This document shows, in pieces, positions 32,096 through 41,389 of a stretch of 64,000 nucleotides of DNA. The DNA is taken from the NCBI RefSeq assembly GCF_000423465.1, contig NZ_KE384021.1, positions 497,115 to 561,114 on the forward strand. Reading direction: 5' to 3'. Source of the stretch: Propionicicella superfundia DSM 22317 (GTDB taxonomy: Bacteria > Actinomycetota > Actinomycetes > Propionibacteriales > Propionibacteriaceae). The translations under genes and the position numbers were made by a program. Each line of letters starts with the position of its first letter. Within the stretch, counting starts at the first letter, position 1. Below the pieces are notes generated by a model. It did no database searches. It saw only the letters and a list, made by a program, of their open reading frames with translations, and was not told where the DNA came from.

Positions 32096-34282
32096 ATGGA
32101 CCGCTCCGACCTGGCCACCCGTGCCTTCGACGTGTCCGTCAACCGTGCCCTGGCGCTGTACGCGGTCGTCGCGGGGATCGCCGTGGTCGGGGTCGGGTTC
32201 GGCGAGCCGGCCTCGGTCGACGGCCCGTGGCTCGGCGTCGTCGCGCTGCTCCTGGTCGCCTGCACGCTGGGGATGGTCCTCTCGACGGCCCGGCCGCAGG
32301 CCGCCCCGGTCATCCAGGCGCTGTACGCCGCGACCGTCTTCGCGGCGCTGTCCACCTGGCAGGTCGCCTGGCACGGGTCGGCGTCGTCGGTGCGGCCCTT
32401 CCTGTGGCCGGTCATCGGCATCGCGGTGATCGCACTGGCGTGGGCCGGACGCGAGACGTGGGTCACCATGGTCGTGACGCCGGCCGCTGCGCTGGCGTGG
32501 GGCTTCCTGCGCCTCGACCAGTCGGGCGGCGCGGTCGGAGTGCTGCTCGCGACGCAGGAATCCCTCGTGCTGCTCGCCCAGGCGGTCGGGTGGTCGCTGG
32601 CACTGGGCGTCGGGCATCGCGCGGCGGAGCAGCTCGACGCGTCCACCGACCGTGCGGCCGCGATCGCCGAGCAGACGGCGATCCGCGCCTCCATGCGACG
32701 CGAGCAGCGCATCCTGGACGCGCTCCTCCACGACCGTGTGATGACGACGCTCGCGGCAGCGGGCCGGGGAACCATCAGCACCGACCGCATCGCCGAGATG
32801 GCTGCGGGAGCGCGGGATGCGCTGAGGAGCTATGACAACGGCGACCCCGCCGAGCAGCTCACCGGGCCCGAGACGGTCGAGCTGATCACCCGCCTCGTGG
32901 CCGACGCGTCGGTGAACGCGACCGTCCACGTGACCTGCGAGCCCGGAGTGTCGGTGCCGCACCACGTCGGGCTGGCCCTTGCCCGCGCCGCGCAGGAGGG
33001 GGTCCGCAACGCGGTGCGGCACGCGTCCGCGGCACACATCGCCGTCACCGGCGTGGTGGGCGGCGACGAGCGGACCGTCGAGGTCCGGCTGACGGTCAGC
33101 GACGACGGGGTCGGCTTCGACCCCTCCGAGGTGCCCGAGCGGCGCCTCGGAGTGCGTCTGGCCGTGCAGGAGCGGATGAACAGCGTCGGCGGGTCCGCCG
33201 TCGTCACGTCCAGGCCGGGGGAGGGGACGACCGTCCGTCTCACGTGGACCGGCGACGTGGACGGGACGGCGCGCGAGATCCCGTCCGACATCGCCGGAAC
33301 CCTCGGCGCGCAGGTGGACGTCGACGGGCTCGTGTGGATCGGGCGCCTCCAGACCGGTTTCATGATGGCGCTGGGCGTGGCGGACGCGGCGGTCGCGGGG
33401 CGAACGGGCGAATGGCTGACGCTCCTCCTGATGTCCGCTGCCGGCGTCCTCGCCTTCGGGCCTCGCGTGCGCGCGCGCCTGCGCGTCGGCGAGACGTCGG
33501 CGATCGCCGTGCTGCTCGCCGGGGCGTCGGCGTTGCAGGGCGCGAGCGGCGGCGGCTGGAACGCGAGCAGCATCCTGCTCGCCGTCGTGATCCTGTTCGC
33601 GGTGCGGGCCCGGGGGACCTCCCGCGGATCGTGGTCGGTGCTGGCGTTGCTCTCCGCGGCCGGCGTGCTCGCCACACTGTGGACCGGGTCGTCGCTGATC
33701 GCCCACCTCATCTCGCTGGCGGCGCTCTTCGTCGGCCTTCTGCTGGCCGACAATCTGCTGCGCTGGCTCGCCCTCGTCGGAGTGAAGGTCAAGCAGTCCC
33801 GCGCCGAGTTCGAGGAGGCGACCTCCCGCGCGGCGGGCCTCTTCTCGGCGCTGCTGCGGCGGGACGTGTGGATGGCGGGCGTCCGGGCATCGGTCGAGCC
33901 GATGCTGAAACGGCTCTCCGACACGAGCGTCCCCCTTTCCGAGAGCGAGCGGGCGCACTGCCTGCGGCTCGAGGCCCGGCTGCGGGACTCGATCACGGCG
34001 CGCAACCTGGCCGCGCCGCTCGTGGCGCAGGCGGTCGAGTCCGCGCGGGAGCGAGGGGTCTCGGTGACGCTCATCGACAACCGGCAGGGGGCTCTCCCCG
34101 AGCCCGCGCGGGAGGCGGCCCACCGGCGGCTCGCGGCCGCCGCCGACGCGTCGTCGGAGGGCAGGATCGTCGCCAGGGTGGCGCCCGAGGGTTATCGGGA
34201 TCTCGTCACGATCATGACCGACACCGACGGTGGCCATACACTCATCTCGATCGACCAAGAAGGACAGGTGACGCAGACGTGA
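32096..34282 (+). CDS. membrane sensor histidine kinase with a second membrane/cytoplasmic half
   Basis: A 728-residue protein. Residues about 10-190 hold six hydrophobic segments; then a dimerisation helix with the likely phospho-acceptor His in ILDALLHDRVMTTL (about 211) and an HATPase_c domain with an N-box-like EGVRNAVRHA, SDDGVGFDPSEVPERRLGV and GEGTTVRLTW (about 270-385). A second block of hydrophobic segments follows (about 420-555), and then a cytoplasmic region (about 565-728) that looks like a degenerate kinase lacking ATP motifs. It is coupled to the response regulator gene by a four-base overlap. The signal is unknown. GTG 32078 is an alternative start but lies at the terminator edge. 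Confidence 0.75.
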   Translation: MDRSDLATRAFDVSVNRALALYAVVAGIAVVGVGFGEPASVDGPWLGVVALLLVACTLGMVLSTARPQAAPVIQALYAATVFAALSTWQVAWHGSASSVRPFLWPVIGIAVIALAWAGRETWVTMVVTPAAALAWGFLRLDQSGGAVGVLLATQESLVLLAQAVGWSLALGVGHRAAEQLDASTDRAAAIAEQTAIRASMRREQRILDALLHDRVMTTLAAAGRGTISTDRIAEMAAGARDALRSYDNGDPAEQLTGPETVELITRLVADASVNATVHVTCEPGVSVPHHVGLALARAAQEGVRNAVRHASAAHIAVTGVVGGDERTVEVRLTVSDDGVGFDPSEVPERRLGVRLAVQERMNSVGGSAVVTSRPGEGTTVRLTWTGDVDGTAREIPSDIAGTLGAQVDVDGLVWIGRLQTGFMMALGVADAAVAGRTGEWLTLLLMSAAGVLAFGPRVRARLRVGETSAIAVLLAGASALQGASGGGWNASSILLAVVILFAVRARGTSRGSWSVLALLSAAGVLATLWTGSSLIAHLISLAALFVGLLLADNLLRWLALVGVKVKQSRAEFEEATSRAAGLFSALLRRDVWMAGVRASVEPMLKRLSDTSVPLSESERAHCLRLEARLRDSITARNLAAPLVAQAVESARERGVSVTLIDNRQGALPEPAREAAHRRLAAAADASSEGRIVARVAPEGYRDLVTIMTDTDGGHTLISIDQEGQVTQT

Positions 34283-34935
34283 GCGTCTCGATGCCGATCA
34301 AGGCGGCAGTGATCGATGACCACGAGGCCATCAGGCTCGGGATCGCGGGCGCCTTGCGATCGGAGCCGCGCATAGCCATCGTTCCGGGTGCCAGCACGGT
34401 GGAGTGCTTCCTGGGCGCCCGGAGCCGCGCACAGGTCGTCCTGCTCGACCTCCAGCTCGGAGACGACTCCGATCCCAAGACGAACACCGAGGCGCTGATC
34501 GAGGCAGGCTACAAGGTGCTCATCTACTCGATCGCCGACAATCCGCGGGCCCTCCGCCGAGCGCTGGCCGGCGGCGCACACGGCGTGTGCCGCAAGGCCG
34601 AGCCGCTGGCGCAGATGGCCGCGGGCATCCTGCTCGTCGCCGAGGGCCAGATGGTGATCTCACAGGAGGTGCTGGCCGCGATCGAGGGCGACGCGCCGTA
34701 CGTCGAGGCGAACCTCGGAGCCCGCGAGAAGGAGGTCCTGTCGCTGTACGCCGGCGGTCTGGAGATCCCGCAGATCGCGCGCCGGCTGTACATCACCGAG
34801 AACTCGGTGAAGGAGTACCTGAAGCGGATCCGGATGAAATACACCCAGGCGAACCGGCCTGCGAACAACAAGCTCGACCTGCTGAAGCGCGCCATCGAGG
34901 ACGGGATCGTCCCGCCCGTCCGGCCGCTCGTCTGA
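34279..34935 (+). CDS. NarL/FixJ-type response regulator
   Basis: A 218-residue regulator: a receiver domain (about 8-130) with acidic pair Asp13-Asp14, phospho-acceptor Asp57 in VVLLDLQLGDD and Lys in VCRKAEP, then a LuxR-type helix-turn-helix (about 148-205, LGAREKEVLSLYAGGLEIPQIARRLYI in pieces). The spacing and EYLKRIRMKY recognition region fit the NarL family. It is the partner of the kinase overlapping it by four bases. GTG start. Target genes are not evident here. Confidence 0.88.
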   Translation: MSVSMPIKAAVIDDHEAIRLGIAGALRSEPRIAIVPGASTVECFLGARSRAQVVLLDLQLGDDSDPKTNTEALIEAGYKVLIYSIADNPRALRRALAGGAHGVCRKAEPLAQMAAGILLVAEGQMVISQEVLAAIEGDAPYVEANLGAREKEVLSLYAGGLEIPQIARRLYITENSVKEYLKRIRMKYTQANRPANNKLDLLKRAIEDGIVPPVRPLV

Positions 34936-34959
34936 CGGCCGAAGGGCGGGTCCCCTCCG

Positions 34960-37284
34960 TCAGCCCGCGGCCCGCACGGACCGCTTGATGAGCGGCACCT
35001 GCAGCGGCTGCACGCTCAGCTCGGTGACACCGCACTCGATGAGTCGCGTGGTGAACGCCGGGTCGCTGGCCAGGTCGCCGCAGACGGCGATCGGGACGTC
35101 GGCGCCGAGTCCGTGATGCGCGGCCTCGATGAGGTCGAACACCGCCGGATGGGCCCCCTGCGCGAGCTCGGCCACGGTCGCGTTGCCGCGGTCGACGGCC
35201 AGCGCGTACTGCGTCAGGTCGTTCGTGCCGACGCTCACGAAATCGACCAGCGATCGGAAGTCGGAGGCGCGGACCGCCACGGCCGGCACCTCGACCATGA
35301 TCCCGACGGGCAGATCGAGCGCCTCGGGATGGGTCTCGGCGACGATGTCGAGCTGCCTGCGCACCCATCGCACCTCGTCCGGGTTCGTCACCATCGGCAC
35401 GAGCACCCGCACGGGCGTCCGCTTGGACGCCTCGACGATGGCCGCGAGCTGGTCACGGAACAGTTCGGGGACGCGACGCATCGTTCGCACCCCGCGCTCG
35501 CCGAGGAACGGGTTCTCCTCCTGCTCCTGCGGCAGGAACGGCAGCGGCTTGTCGCCGCCGACATCCCAGGTGCGGATCGTGATCATGCGCCCGCCCAGCG
35601 CCTCGCCGATGCCCACGAACACCTCGGCCTGTTCGGCGATCGACGGGGGTACGGGGTGCTCGGCGAACAGCAACTCGGTGCGGACGAGGCCCGACCCCTC
35701 GGCGCCGTATGCCTGGCCGGTGGCGGCGTCCGCCAGCGACGCGACGTTCGCCTCGACGAGGACCCGCACGCCGGACCGGGTGACCGCCGGCTCCGCGGCA
35801 TGGACCATCGCGTCCTCGTGCACGCGCAGCCGGGTGTCGGCCTGCGCCTGCCACTCGGCCAGCGCGTCGTCGTCGGGGTTGACCAGCAGCGTGTTCTGCG
35901 TCGCGTCGATCGCGACGATGTCGCCGGTGCGCAACTGCGCGGCGCCGGGCACGCCGGCGACGACCGGGATGCCGCGGCCGGAGGCGACGAGGATGCCGTG
36001 CCCGGTGCGTCCGCCGGTGAGGGTGATGAAGCCGCGGACGAGTTCGGCGTCGGCCGACTTCGCCGTCGCAGCGTCCAACTCGTCGATGACGACGATGGAC
36101 GGCTCGGTCGGGTTGGTCGGCGCCAGGGCCTGCCCGGTGAGGGCCAGCAGCATGAGGCGCTCGATGCAGCGCACGTCGGCCGCACGTTCGCGCAGGTACG
36201 GGGTCGCCAGCGACTCGAACCGCTGCGCCAGCGATTGGCATTCCACCTGCCACGCGCGGGGGGCGCTCACACCGCTGCGGATGACACCCTCGACGGCCGT
36301 GACCAGCTCCGGATCGTCGAGCATGGCCGACTGGGCCACGAAGATCGGGTCGTCGGCGTACTGGTTGAGATACGCGAGCGCCTCGGCGTGGGCGGCGGCG
36401 CTGCGTTCGAGCTCGATGGGCGCCCCTGCGTCGACATAGCCGTCGACGGAGACCGTCAGCGCCGCGCGGTGGACGGGCCCGACCGCCATGCCCGTGCCGG
36501 CGTTCTCGGTCACCGTGATCTCCTCCGCGCTGTCGGCGGCGGGGCTCTCGTCATCGATCGGATCGCCGAAGTTGACGGCAGCGAGGGCCGTGAGGGCCTC
36601 GAGCGCGGCGTCCGCGTCGGGCCCGGCCGCGTCGGCGGAGAGCTGGTCGCCCGCCAGTGCACCGAGCGCGGCGACCTGTGTCACGCTGCGTGCGCTCGCC
36701 GAGGTGCCCGAGGAGAGGTTGACGATCCGGACCGTCGCGTCGAGACCGCGCAGCGCCGCGACGAGCGCGGCGGCGGGCCGGGCGTGGAGCCCGTGCGGGT
36801 GCGGGGCGGCGAACTGGGCGGAGATGCGATCCGCGGCCGACAGTTCCTCGGCGGCGGCGACCGGTGCGGCCGCGTCACCGCCGAGATGCTGCGCCTTCGC
36901 AGACGCGCCGGCGCGCGCCTCGGCCTCCACCTCGTCCAGCGTTCCGCCCGCGGCCGCCGTGACGACGGCCGCGACGAGGCCTTCGACGAGAGGTGCCGGT
37001 GTGAGCCGGACGCGCTCGGCGACGTCGGGATCGAGGAACTCCAGAGCCAGTTCGGCGCTCAGGATCGCGCTGCCGAGGTCGAGGAAGACGAGGACGCCGT
37101 CGGGGCTGTCCACCTCGAGGATCGCCTCCTCGATCTTCGCGGCGTCGGTGCCGATGGTGACGTCATCGAGGCCCGCGGCGATCGCGATCGCGAGGTCGGA
37201 ATCCGCGGGGATCATTTCCGATGCCAGGCCGACCGCCGCCTTGGCGAGGGCATGGCTGTGTGAGACGACGACCAGACCGATCAT
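34960..37284 (-). CDS. dhaM: DhaM-HPr-Enzyme I fusion (PTS phosphodonor for dihydroxyacetone kinase)
   Basis: A 774-residue multi-domain phosphotransferase. It starts with a DhaM/EIIA-Man domain (about 1-130, VVVSHSHALA with His9), then HPr (about 150-240, HPHGLHARPAA with His167) and a nearly complete Enzyme I (about 260-774: GGRTGHGIL with His429, TELLFAEHPVPPS, VGTNDLTQYALAVDR, CGDLASDP). Phosphate would pass from PEP through EI and HPr to DhaM and then to the ADP of DhaL. No dhaK or dhaL is in the window. The Escherichia coli DhaM has only a shortened EI, whereas here the PEP-binding domain is present. The ATG at 37284 begins the DhaM motif. Confidence 0.88.
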   Translation of the reverse strand: MIGLVVVSHSHALAKAAVGLASEMIPADSDLAIAIAAGLDDVTIGTDAAKIEEAILEVDSPDGVLVFLDLGSAILSAELALEFLDPDVAERVRLTPAPLVEGLVAAVVTAAAGGTLDEVEAEARAGASAKAQHLGGDAAAPVAAAEELSAADRISAQFAAPHPHGLHARPAAALVAALRGLDATVRIVNLSSGTSASARSVTQVAALGALAGDQLSADAAGPDADAALEALTALAAVNFGDPIDDESPAADSAEEITVTENAGTGMAVGPVHRAALTVSVDGYVDAGAPIELERSAAAHAEALAYLNQYADDPIFVAQSAMLDDPELVTAVEGVIRSGVSAPRAWQVECQSLAQRFESLATPYLRERAADVRCIERLMLLALTGQALAPTNPTEPSIVVIDELDAATAKSADAELVRGFITLTGGRTGHGILVASGRGIPVVAGVPGAAQLRTGDIVAIDATQNTLLVNPDDDALAEWQAQADTRLRVHEDAMVHAAEPAVTRSGVRVLVEANVASLADAATGQAYGAEGSGLVRTELLFAEHPVPPSIAEQAEVFVGIGEALGGRMITIRTWDVGGDKPLPFLPQEQEENPFLGERGVRTMRRVPELFRDQLAAIVEASKRTPVRVLVPMVTNPDEVRWVRRQLDIVAETHPEALDLPVGIMVEVPAVAVRASDFRSLVDFVSVGTNDLTQYALAVDRGNATVAELAQGAHPAVFDLIEAAHHGLGADVPIAVCGDLASDPAFTTRLIECGVTELSVQPLQVPLIKRSVRAAG

Positions 37285-37489
37285 GGGCTGCTCCTCAGTA
37301 TCCGCTCGGGGCCGACGCGGACACAGTGCCTTGGGCCCGCCGAACGGGCCCAATCACGTCATCGTCGACGCTACTGACAGGTTTCATGTCGTACATCGTG
37401 TCAGGTTCCGCAAGGGGCCCACGGCGCGATTTCGAAATGCGCGCTTTCGCGGAATGAGACAGCACGTCTGCGCTGACAAGCGGTGGCGG

Positions 37490-37732
37490 TCAGAGACGAC
37501 GCAGGAAATCGGGGTCGTCGTCGGGCGCCGTCGGCTTCTTCGGCGGGGGCTCGACACGCGGGCGGCCGAAGATCAGCCACGCCGCCGAGCCGACGAGCGG
37601 CAGGCAGATGACCGCGGCCAGCCACAACCATCTGGGCATCAGCCGCACCTTGAAGGGGCCCGACATCGCGATGTCGACGACGCAATAGATCATCAGCATC
37701 ACGACGACCACCACGATCACGACCCGAGGCAT
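37490..37732 (-). CDS. small membrane protein with PLDc_N domain
   Basis: An 80-residue protein with two transmembrane segments (about 3-23 and 35-56) and the charged linker typical of the phospholipase D nuclease N-terminal (PLDc_N) family, here without any nuclease domain: LMPRWLWLAAVICLPLVGSAAWLIFGRPR (in pieces, the second segment). The C-terminus is Pro/Asp-rich. Stand-alone PLDc_N proteins are common beside menaquinone genes in actinobacteria; their function is not known. Divergent from menE. The 205 bases between it and dhaM hold only the dhaM promoter region. Confidence 0.8.
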   Translation of the reverse strand: MPRVVIVVVVVMLMIYCVVDIAMSGPFKVRLMPRWLWLAAVICLPLVGSAAWLIFGRPRVEPPPKKPTAPDDDPDFLRRL

Positions 37733-37786
37733 ACCCCTATTCTACGGCCGCGTCGTCGGATCCATCTCCGGGTCTACAGTGGCCGC

Positions 37787-38890
37787 GTGCAGCGGATGCG
37801 GGTGGTGGCCGCCGACGAGGTGTGGCCGGCGCTCGGCCCGGCGCTGGAGGACGGCGCCCCTCTCGCGACGGTCGCCGAGGGGGACGCGGCGGCGCTCGCG
37901 ACGCTGGCGCCCGACATCCCCGTGGCCGAGGCCGACGCGGGGATCCTCACCGTGACGTCCGGCTCGACGGGCGCGCCCAAGGCGGTCGTCCTGTCGCGCG
38001 CCGCGCTCCGGGCGGCGACCGACGCGCTGCACGACCGGCTGGGCGGAACCGGTGTCTGGACGTGTGCGCTGCCGGTCAATTTCGTGGCGGGGATGATGAC
38101 GCTGGTGCGGAGCCGGTACGCGGGGACCCGGCCGCGATTCGCCCGGCCCGATCTCGGCGACCTCGCTCCCGGGTCCGGCCGCGAGTACCTGTCGATCGTC
38201 GCGACGCAGCTTCATCGCGCCCTGGAACGGCCGGACGTGCTGGCTCGGCTGCGCGACTTCGCCGCCGTCGTCGTGGGCGGATCGGCGATCCCGCCGGGTC
38301 TCGTCGCGCGGGCCCGCGAGGAGGGGATCGCGCTCGTCACCTCGTACGGGATGAGCGAGACGTGCGGAGGCTGCGTGTACGACGGGCGCCCCCTCGCCGA
38401 CGTGGAGGTGGGCACCGACGCCGTCGGCCGGCTGTGGATCGCCGGCCCGACGCTGTTCTCGGGCTACCGGCTGCGTCCCGACCTGACGGCCGAGGCGCTC
38501 GCCGGCGGCAGATTCCGCACCGCCGACCGGGGGATCGTCGACCCCGACGGGAGGCTGCGCGTGCTGGGACGCGCCGACGACGTCGTCATCAGCGGGGGCG
38601 TCAACGTCGATCTGGCCCACCTGCAGCGGTTGCTCGACGCCGCCGCCCCCGTCCCCGTGGTCGTGCTCGGCGTGCCCGACGCAGACTGGGGGACACGGGT
38701 GGTCGCGGCGACCACCGGCCGCATCGCTCTCGCCGAGCTGCACAGACTGTTGGACGTCGCGCCGGCGGCCCTTCCGCGGGAGCTGCGGCGGTTCGCGGCG
38801 TTCCCGCGCACGGCGAATGGAAAGCTGGACCGGCAGAAGATGGCGGCGGAATGGAGTGCGACGGATGGCGACGGCAGCCCAGTGGATTGA
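37787..38890 (+). CDS. menE: o-succinylbenzoate-CoA ligase MenE
   Basis: A 367-residue adenylating enzyme, shorter than the usual 450-500 residues, as in actinobacterial MenE. AMP-binding signature ILTVTSGSTGAPKAVV near 55, VVVGGSAIPPGL, the A5 motif TSYGMSETCGG, RTADRGIVDPDGRLRVLGRADDVVISGG (in pieces, A7-A8) and the catalytic Lys in ANGKLDRQK. It activates o-succinylbenzoate with CoA in menaquinone synthesis. The neighbours menA, menC and menD support this. GTG at 37787 or ATG at 37796 are both possible starts. Overlaps menA by 26 bases. Confidence 0.9.
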   Translation: MQRMRVVAADEVWPALGPALEDGAPLATVAEGDAAALATLAPDIPVAEADAGILTVTSGSTGAPKAVVLSRAALRAATDALHDRLGGTGVWTCALPVNFVAGMMTLVRSRYAGTRPRFARPDLGDLAPGSGREYLSIVATQLHRALERPDVLARLRDFAAVVVGGSAIPPGLVARAREEGIALVTSYGMSETCGGCVYDGRPLADVEVGTDAVGRLWIAGPTLFSGYRLRPDLTAEALAGGRFRTADRGIVDPDGRLRVLGRADDVVISGGVNVDLAHLQRLLDAAAPVPVVVLGVPDADWGTRVVAATTGRIALAELHRLLDVAPAALPRELRRFAAFPRTANGKLDRQKMAAEWSATDGDGSPVD

Positions 38891-39740
38891 GGGAGTCCGT
38901 CTGCGGACTCTGCCTGCCGCGTTGTCGCCGGTCGTCGCGGGCACGGCTGTGGCCTACCATGCCGGGGCCTGGGATCCGCTCATCGCCGTGGGCTGCCTCG
39001 TCGTCGCGCTCGCCCTCCAGGTCGGCGTGAACTTCGCCAACGACTACTCCGACGGCATCCGGGGAACCGACGCCGAGCGGGTGGGCCCGCTGCGGCTGGT
39101 CGGGTCGGGAGCGGCGTCGCCGCAGGCGGTGAAGAACGCCGCGTTCTGCTGCTTCGGCGTCGCGTCGGGCGCGGGCCTCGTCGTCGTGGAGCGCAGTGGA
39201 CACTGGTGGCTGCTCGCCGTGGGCGCAGCCTGCATCCTGGCGGCGTGGTTCTACACCGGTGGCCGGCATCCCTACGGCTACGCCGGGCTGGGGGAGGTCT
39301 TCGTGTTCGTCTTCTTCGGCCTCGTGGCGGTGCTCGGGACGGTGTACGTGCAGTCCGGCGGCGTCCCGGTCGCGGCGTGGTGGGCCGCCGTCGCGGTCGG
39401 CAACCTCGCCTGCGCGGTCCTCGTGGCCAACAACCTGCGCGACATCGACACCGACATCGCCGCCGGGAAGCGGACCCTCGCGACGATCATGAAGGACGAG
39501 GGGACGCGCTGGCTGTACGCGTCCCTGGCGGTCACGGCGCTCGTGGCCGTGGCCGGTGCCGCGCTGGTCACCACGCCGTGGGCGCTGCTCGGGCTCGCCG
39601 CGGCCCCGCTGCTCGGATGGACGACGGTCGTGATCGTCCGAGGGGCGCTCGGCCGTCGCCTCATCGGCGTGCTGCGGCTCACCGGCATCGCCGAGCTGGT
39701 CGCGTCCGTCGGGCTGGCCCTCGGTCTGGTGATCGGGTGA
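38865..39740 (+). CDS. menA: 1,4-dihydroxy-2-naphthoate polyprenyltransferase MenA
   Basis: A 291-residue UbiA-family membrane prenyltransferase with about eight hydrophobic segments. The first Asp-rich motif NFANDYSDGIRGTD and the second DIDTDIAAGKRTL bind the prenyl diphosphate through magnesium, and YTGGRHPYGY lies between them. It attaches the isoprenoid chain to dihydroxynaphthoate with loss of CO2. The start overlaps menE, and its stop overlaps the next gene by four bases, indicating tight coupling. Confidence 0.93.
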   Translation: MATAAQWIEGVRLRTLPAALSPVVAGTAVAYHAGAWDPLIAVGCLVVALALQVGVNFANDYSDGIRGTDAERVGPLRLVGSGAASPQAVKNAAFCCFGVASGAGLVVVERSGHWWLLAVGAACILAAWFYTGGRHPYGYAGLGEVFVFVFFGLVAVLGTVYVQSGGVPVAAWWAAVAVGNLACAVLVANNLRDIDTDIAAGKRTLATIMKDEGTRWLYASLAVTALVAVAGAALVTTPWALLGLAAAPLLGWTTVVIVRGALGRRLIGVLRLTGIAELVASVGLALGLVIG

Positions 39741-40198
39741 GCTCCTCCCGCCGTCTCGTCGTGAGCCCCGTCGCGGTCGCCACGCTCGTGATCGCGCTCG
39801 GGTGGTTCGGGGCGGCCGTCACCGGTCTGCTCATGGCGCACGACACCTGGGGCCTGGTGCTGACCGCCGCGTTCGCGCTCGCCGGCCTCGGGACGCTCGT
39901 GCTCGCCGGGACGCTCGTGCTGCGGCTCACCGAGGCGGGGGTCTCGCCGCTGGTCGGCCGCCGGGTCGGCTGGGATCGGATCGAGGCGGTCGCGGTTCGC
40001 CGATGGCCGGGCGGCCTCGCGTCGCTCGCGGTGGAGGTCGGCCGCGGACGATCGGTGGCCCGTCGCGACCTGGACGTCGTGGGAACCGCCGCCTGGGTGG
40101 CGGCGGTCGCGACCGAACTCGCCGCCCGGGCCGGGGTCGAGGTGACCGCCGAGTCGGCCGAGCCGCCACGATCCGGCGGCGGGCGCTTCGCCTCCTGA
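39737..40198 (+). CDS. PH-domain membrane protein, function unknown
   Basis: A 153-residue protein with two membrane segments in the first 65 residues (VAVATLVIALGWFGAAVTGLL; WGLVLTAAFALAGLGTLVLA) followed by a bacterial PH (bPH_2/DUF3093-like) domain with LRLTEAGVSPLVGRRVGWDRIEAVAV (in pieces). GTG start overlapping the menA stop by four bases, so it is translated with the quinone genes. Such proteins often sit beside menA in actinobacteria, but no role in quinone synthesis is known. Confidence 0.7.
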   Translation: MSSSRRLVVSPVAVATLVIALGWFGAAVTGLLMAHDTWGLVLTAAFALAGLGTLVLAGTLVLRLTEAGVSPLVGRRVGWDRIEAVAVRRWPGGLASLAVEVGRGRSVARRDLDVVGTAAWVAAVATELAARAGVEVTAESAEPPRSGGGRFAS

Positions 40199-40252
40199 CG
40201 GCGGCGTGGTTGGCTGGGGTCAGCGAGTTGCCACCGACGGGAGGACCCACGC

Positions 40253-41299
40253 ATGGCTGACACCGGAGAGTTCGTACGCGACGCGCGCTACATCACCGAC
40301 CGCATCACCGCCGACGCCCCGCCCGGGGGGCCGACGGGGGAGAGGATCGGTGAGATGGTGTGGCCGGTCCAGCCCGGTCGCTACCGGCTGGCCGCCGCCC
40401 GTGCCTGTCCCTGGGCGCACCGGACGGTCATCGTCCGCCGGCTCCTCGGACTGGAGGGCGTCATCTCGCTGGCGCTGGCCGCTCCCACGCACGACGAACG
40501 GTCCTGGACCTTCGACCTCGACCCCGGCGGGGTGGATCCGGTCCTGGGCATCCACCGGTTGCAGCAGGCCTACTTCGCCCGCGTCCCCGACTACCCGCTG
40601 GGCATCACCGTGCCGGCGGTCGTGGACGTCCCCACCGGCGCCGTCGTGACCAACGACTTCGCACGCATCACGCTCGACTTCTCGTCGCAGTGGCGCGCCC
40701 ACCAGCGTCCCGGGGCGCCCGACCTGTACCCCGAGGCGCACCGTGACGAGATCGACGAGGTCAGCCGCCGCGTCTACACCGAGGTCAACAACGGTGTGTA
40801 CCGGTGCGGCTTCGCGACGTCACAGGACGCGTACGACGCGGCCTACGAGCGCCTGTGGACCGCCCTCGACTGGCTGGAGGAGCGGCTCGCCACACGTCGC
40901 TACCTGGTCGGCGACACCATCACCGAGGCGGACGTCCGGCTGTACCCCACGCTTGTGCGCTTCGACGCGGTGTACCACGGGCACTTCAAGTGCAACCGGC
41001 AGAAGATCGCCGAGCTGCCCGTGCTGTGGGCGTACCTGCGGGACCTGTTCCAGACGCCCGGTTTCGGGGACACGACGGACTTCGTCCAGATCAAGCAGCA
41101 CTACTACATCGTCCACACGGGGATCAACCCGACCCAGGTCGTGCCCAGGGGACCCGACCTCGCCGGGTTCCTCACTCCCCACGGCAGGGAGTCCCTCGGC
41201 GGACGCCCATGGGGGGACGGGACGCCGCCGGGGCCGGTCCCCTCGGGCGAACGGGTGCCTGCCGGGCACAACCCCCTTTCAGGGACCGACGCGGGCTGA
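40253..41299 (+). CDS. glutathionyl-hydroquinone reductase-like (Xi-class GST) protein
   Basis: A 348-residue thioredoxin-fold GST of the Xi class. The catalytic cysteine is in AARACPWAHRTVIVRRLLGL (near residue 52), followed by ITVPAVVD and NDFARITLDF (thiol-binding cis-Pro and Ser/Asn region), and an all-alpha C-terminal domain with TEADVRLYPTLVRFDAVYHGHFKCN. Enzymes of this group reduce glutathionyl- or mycothiol-conjugated hydroquinones. Actinobacteria generally use mycothiol, so mycothiolyl-hydroquinones are the likely substrates. Its place among menaquinone genes supports a role in quinone protection; this is inference. Confidence 0.85.
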   Translation: MADTGEFVRDARYITDRITADAPPGGPTGERIGEMVWPVQPGRYRLAAARACPWAHRTVIVRRLLGLEGVISLALAAPTHDERSWTFDLDPGGVDPVLGIHRLQQAYFARVPDYPLGITVPAVVDVPTGAVVTNDFARITLDFSSQWRAHQRPGAPDLYPEAHRDEIDEVSRRVYTEVNNGVYRCGFATSQDAYDAAYERLWTALDWLEERLATRRYLVGDTITEADVRLYPTLVRFDAVYHGHFKCNRQKIAELPVLWAYLRDLFQTPGFGDTTDFVQIKQHYYIVHTGINPTQVVPRGPDLAGFLTPHGRESLGGRPWGDGTPPGPVPSGERVPAGHNPLSGTDAG

Positions 41300-41389
41300 G
41301 GCCGTGCGCCGCGCCTGGTCCGGGGACACCCGGGCCCGTGTGCCGGCTGCCGATCCGGAAGCACCCGTCGTTCGCCTAGTGTTGGCCAC

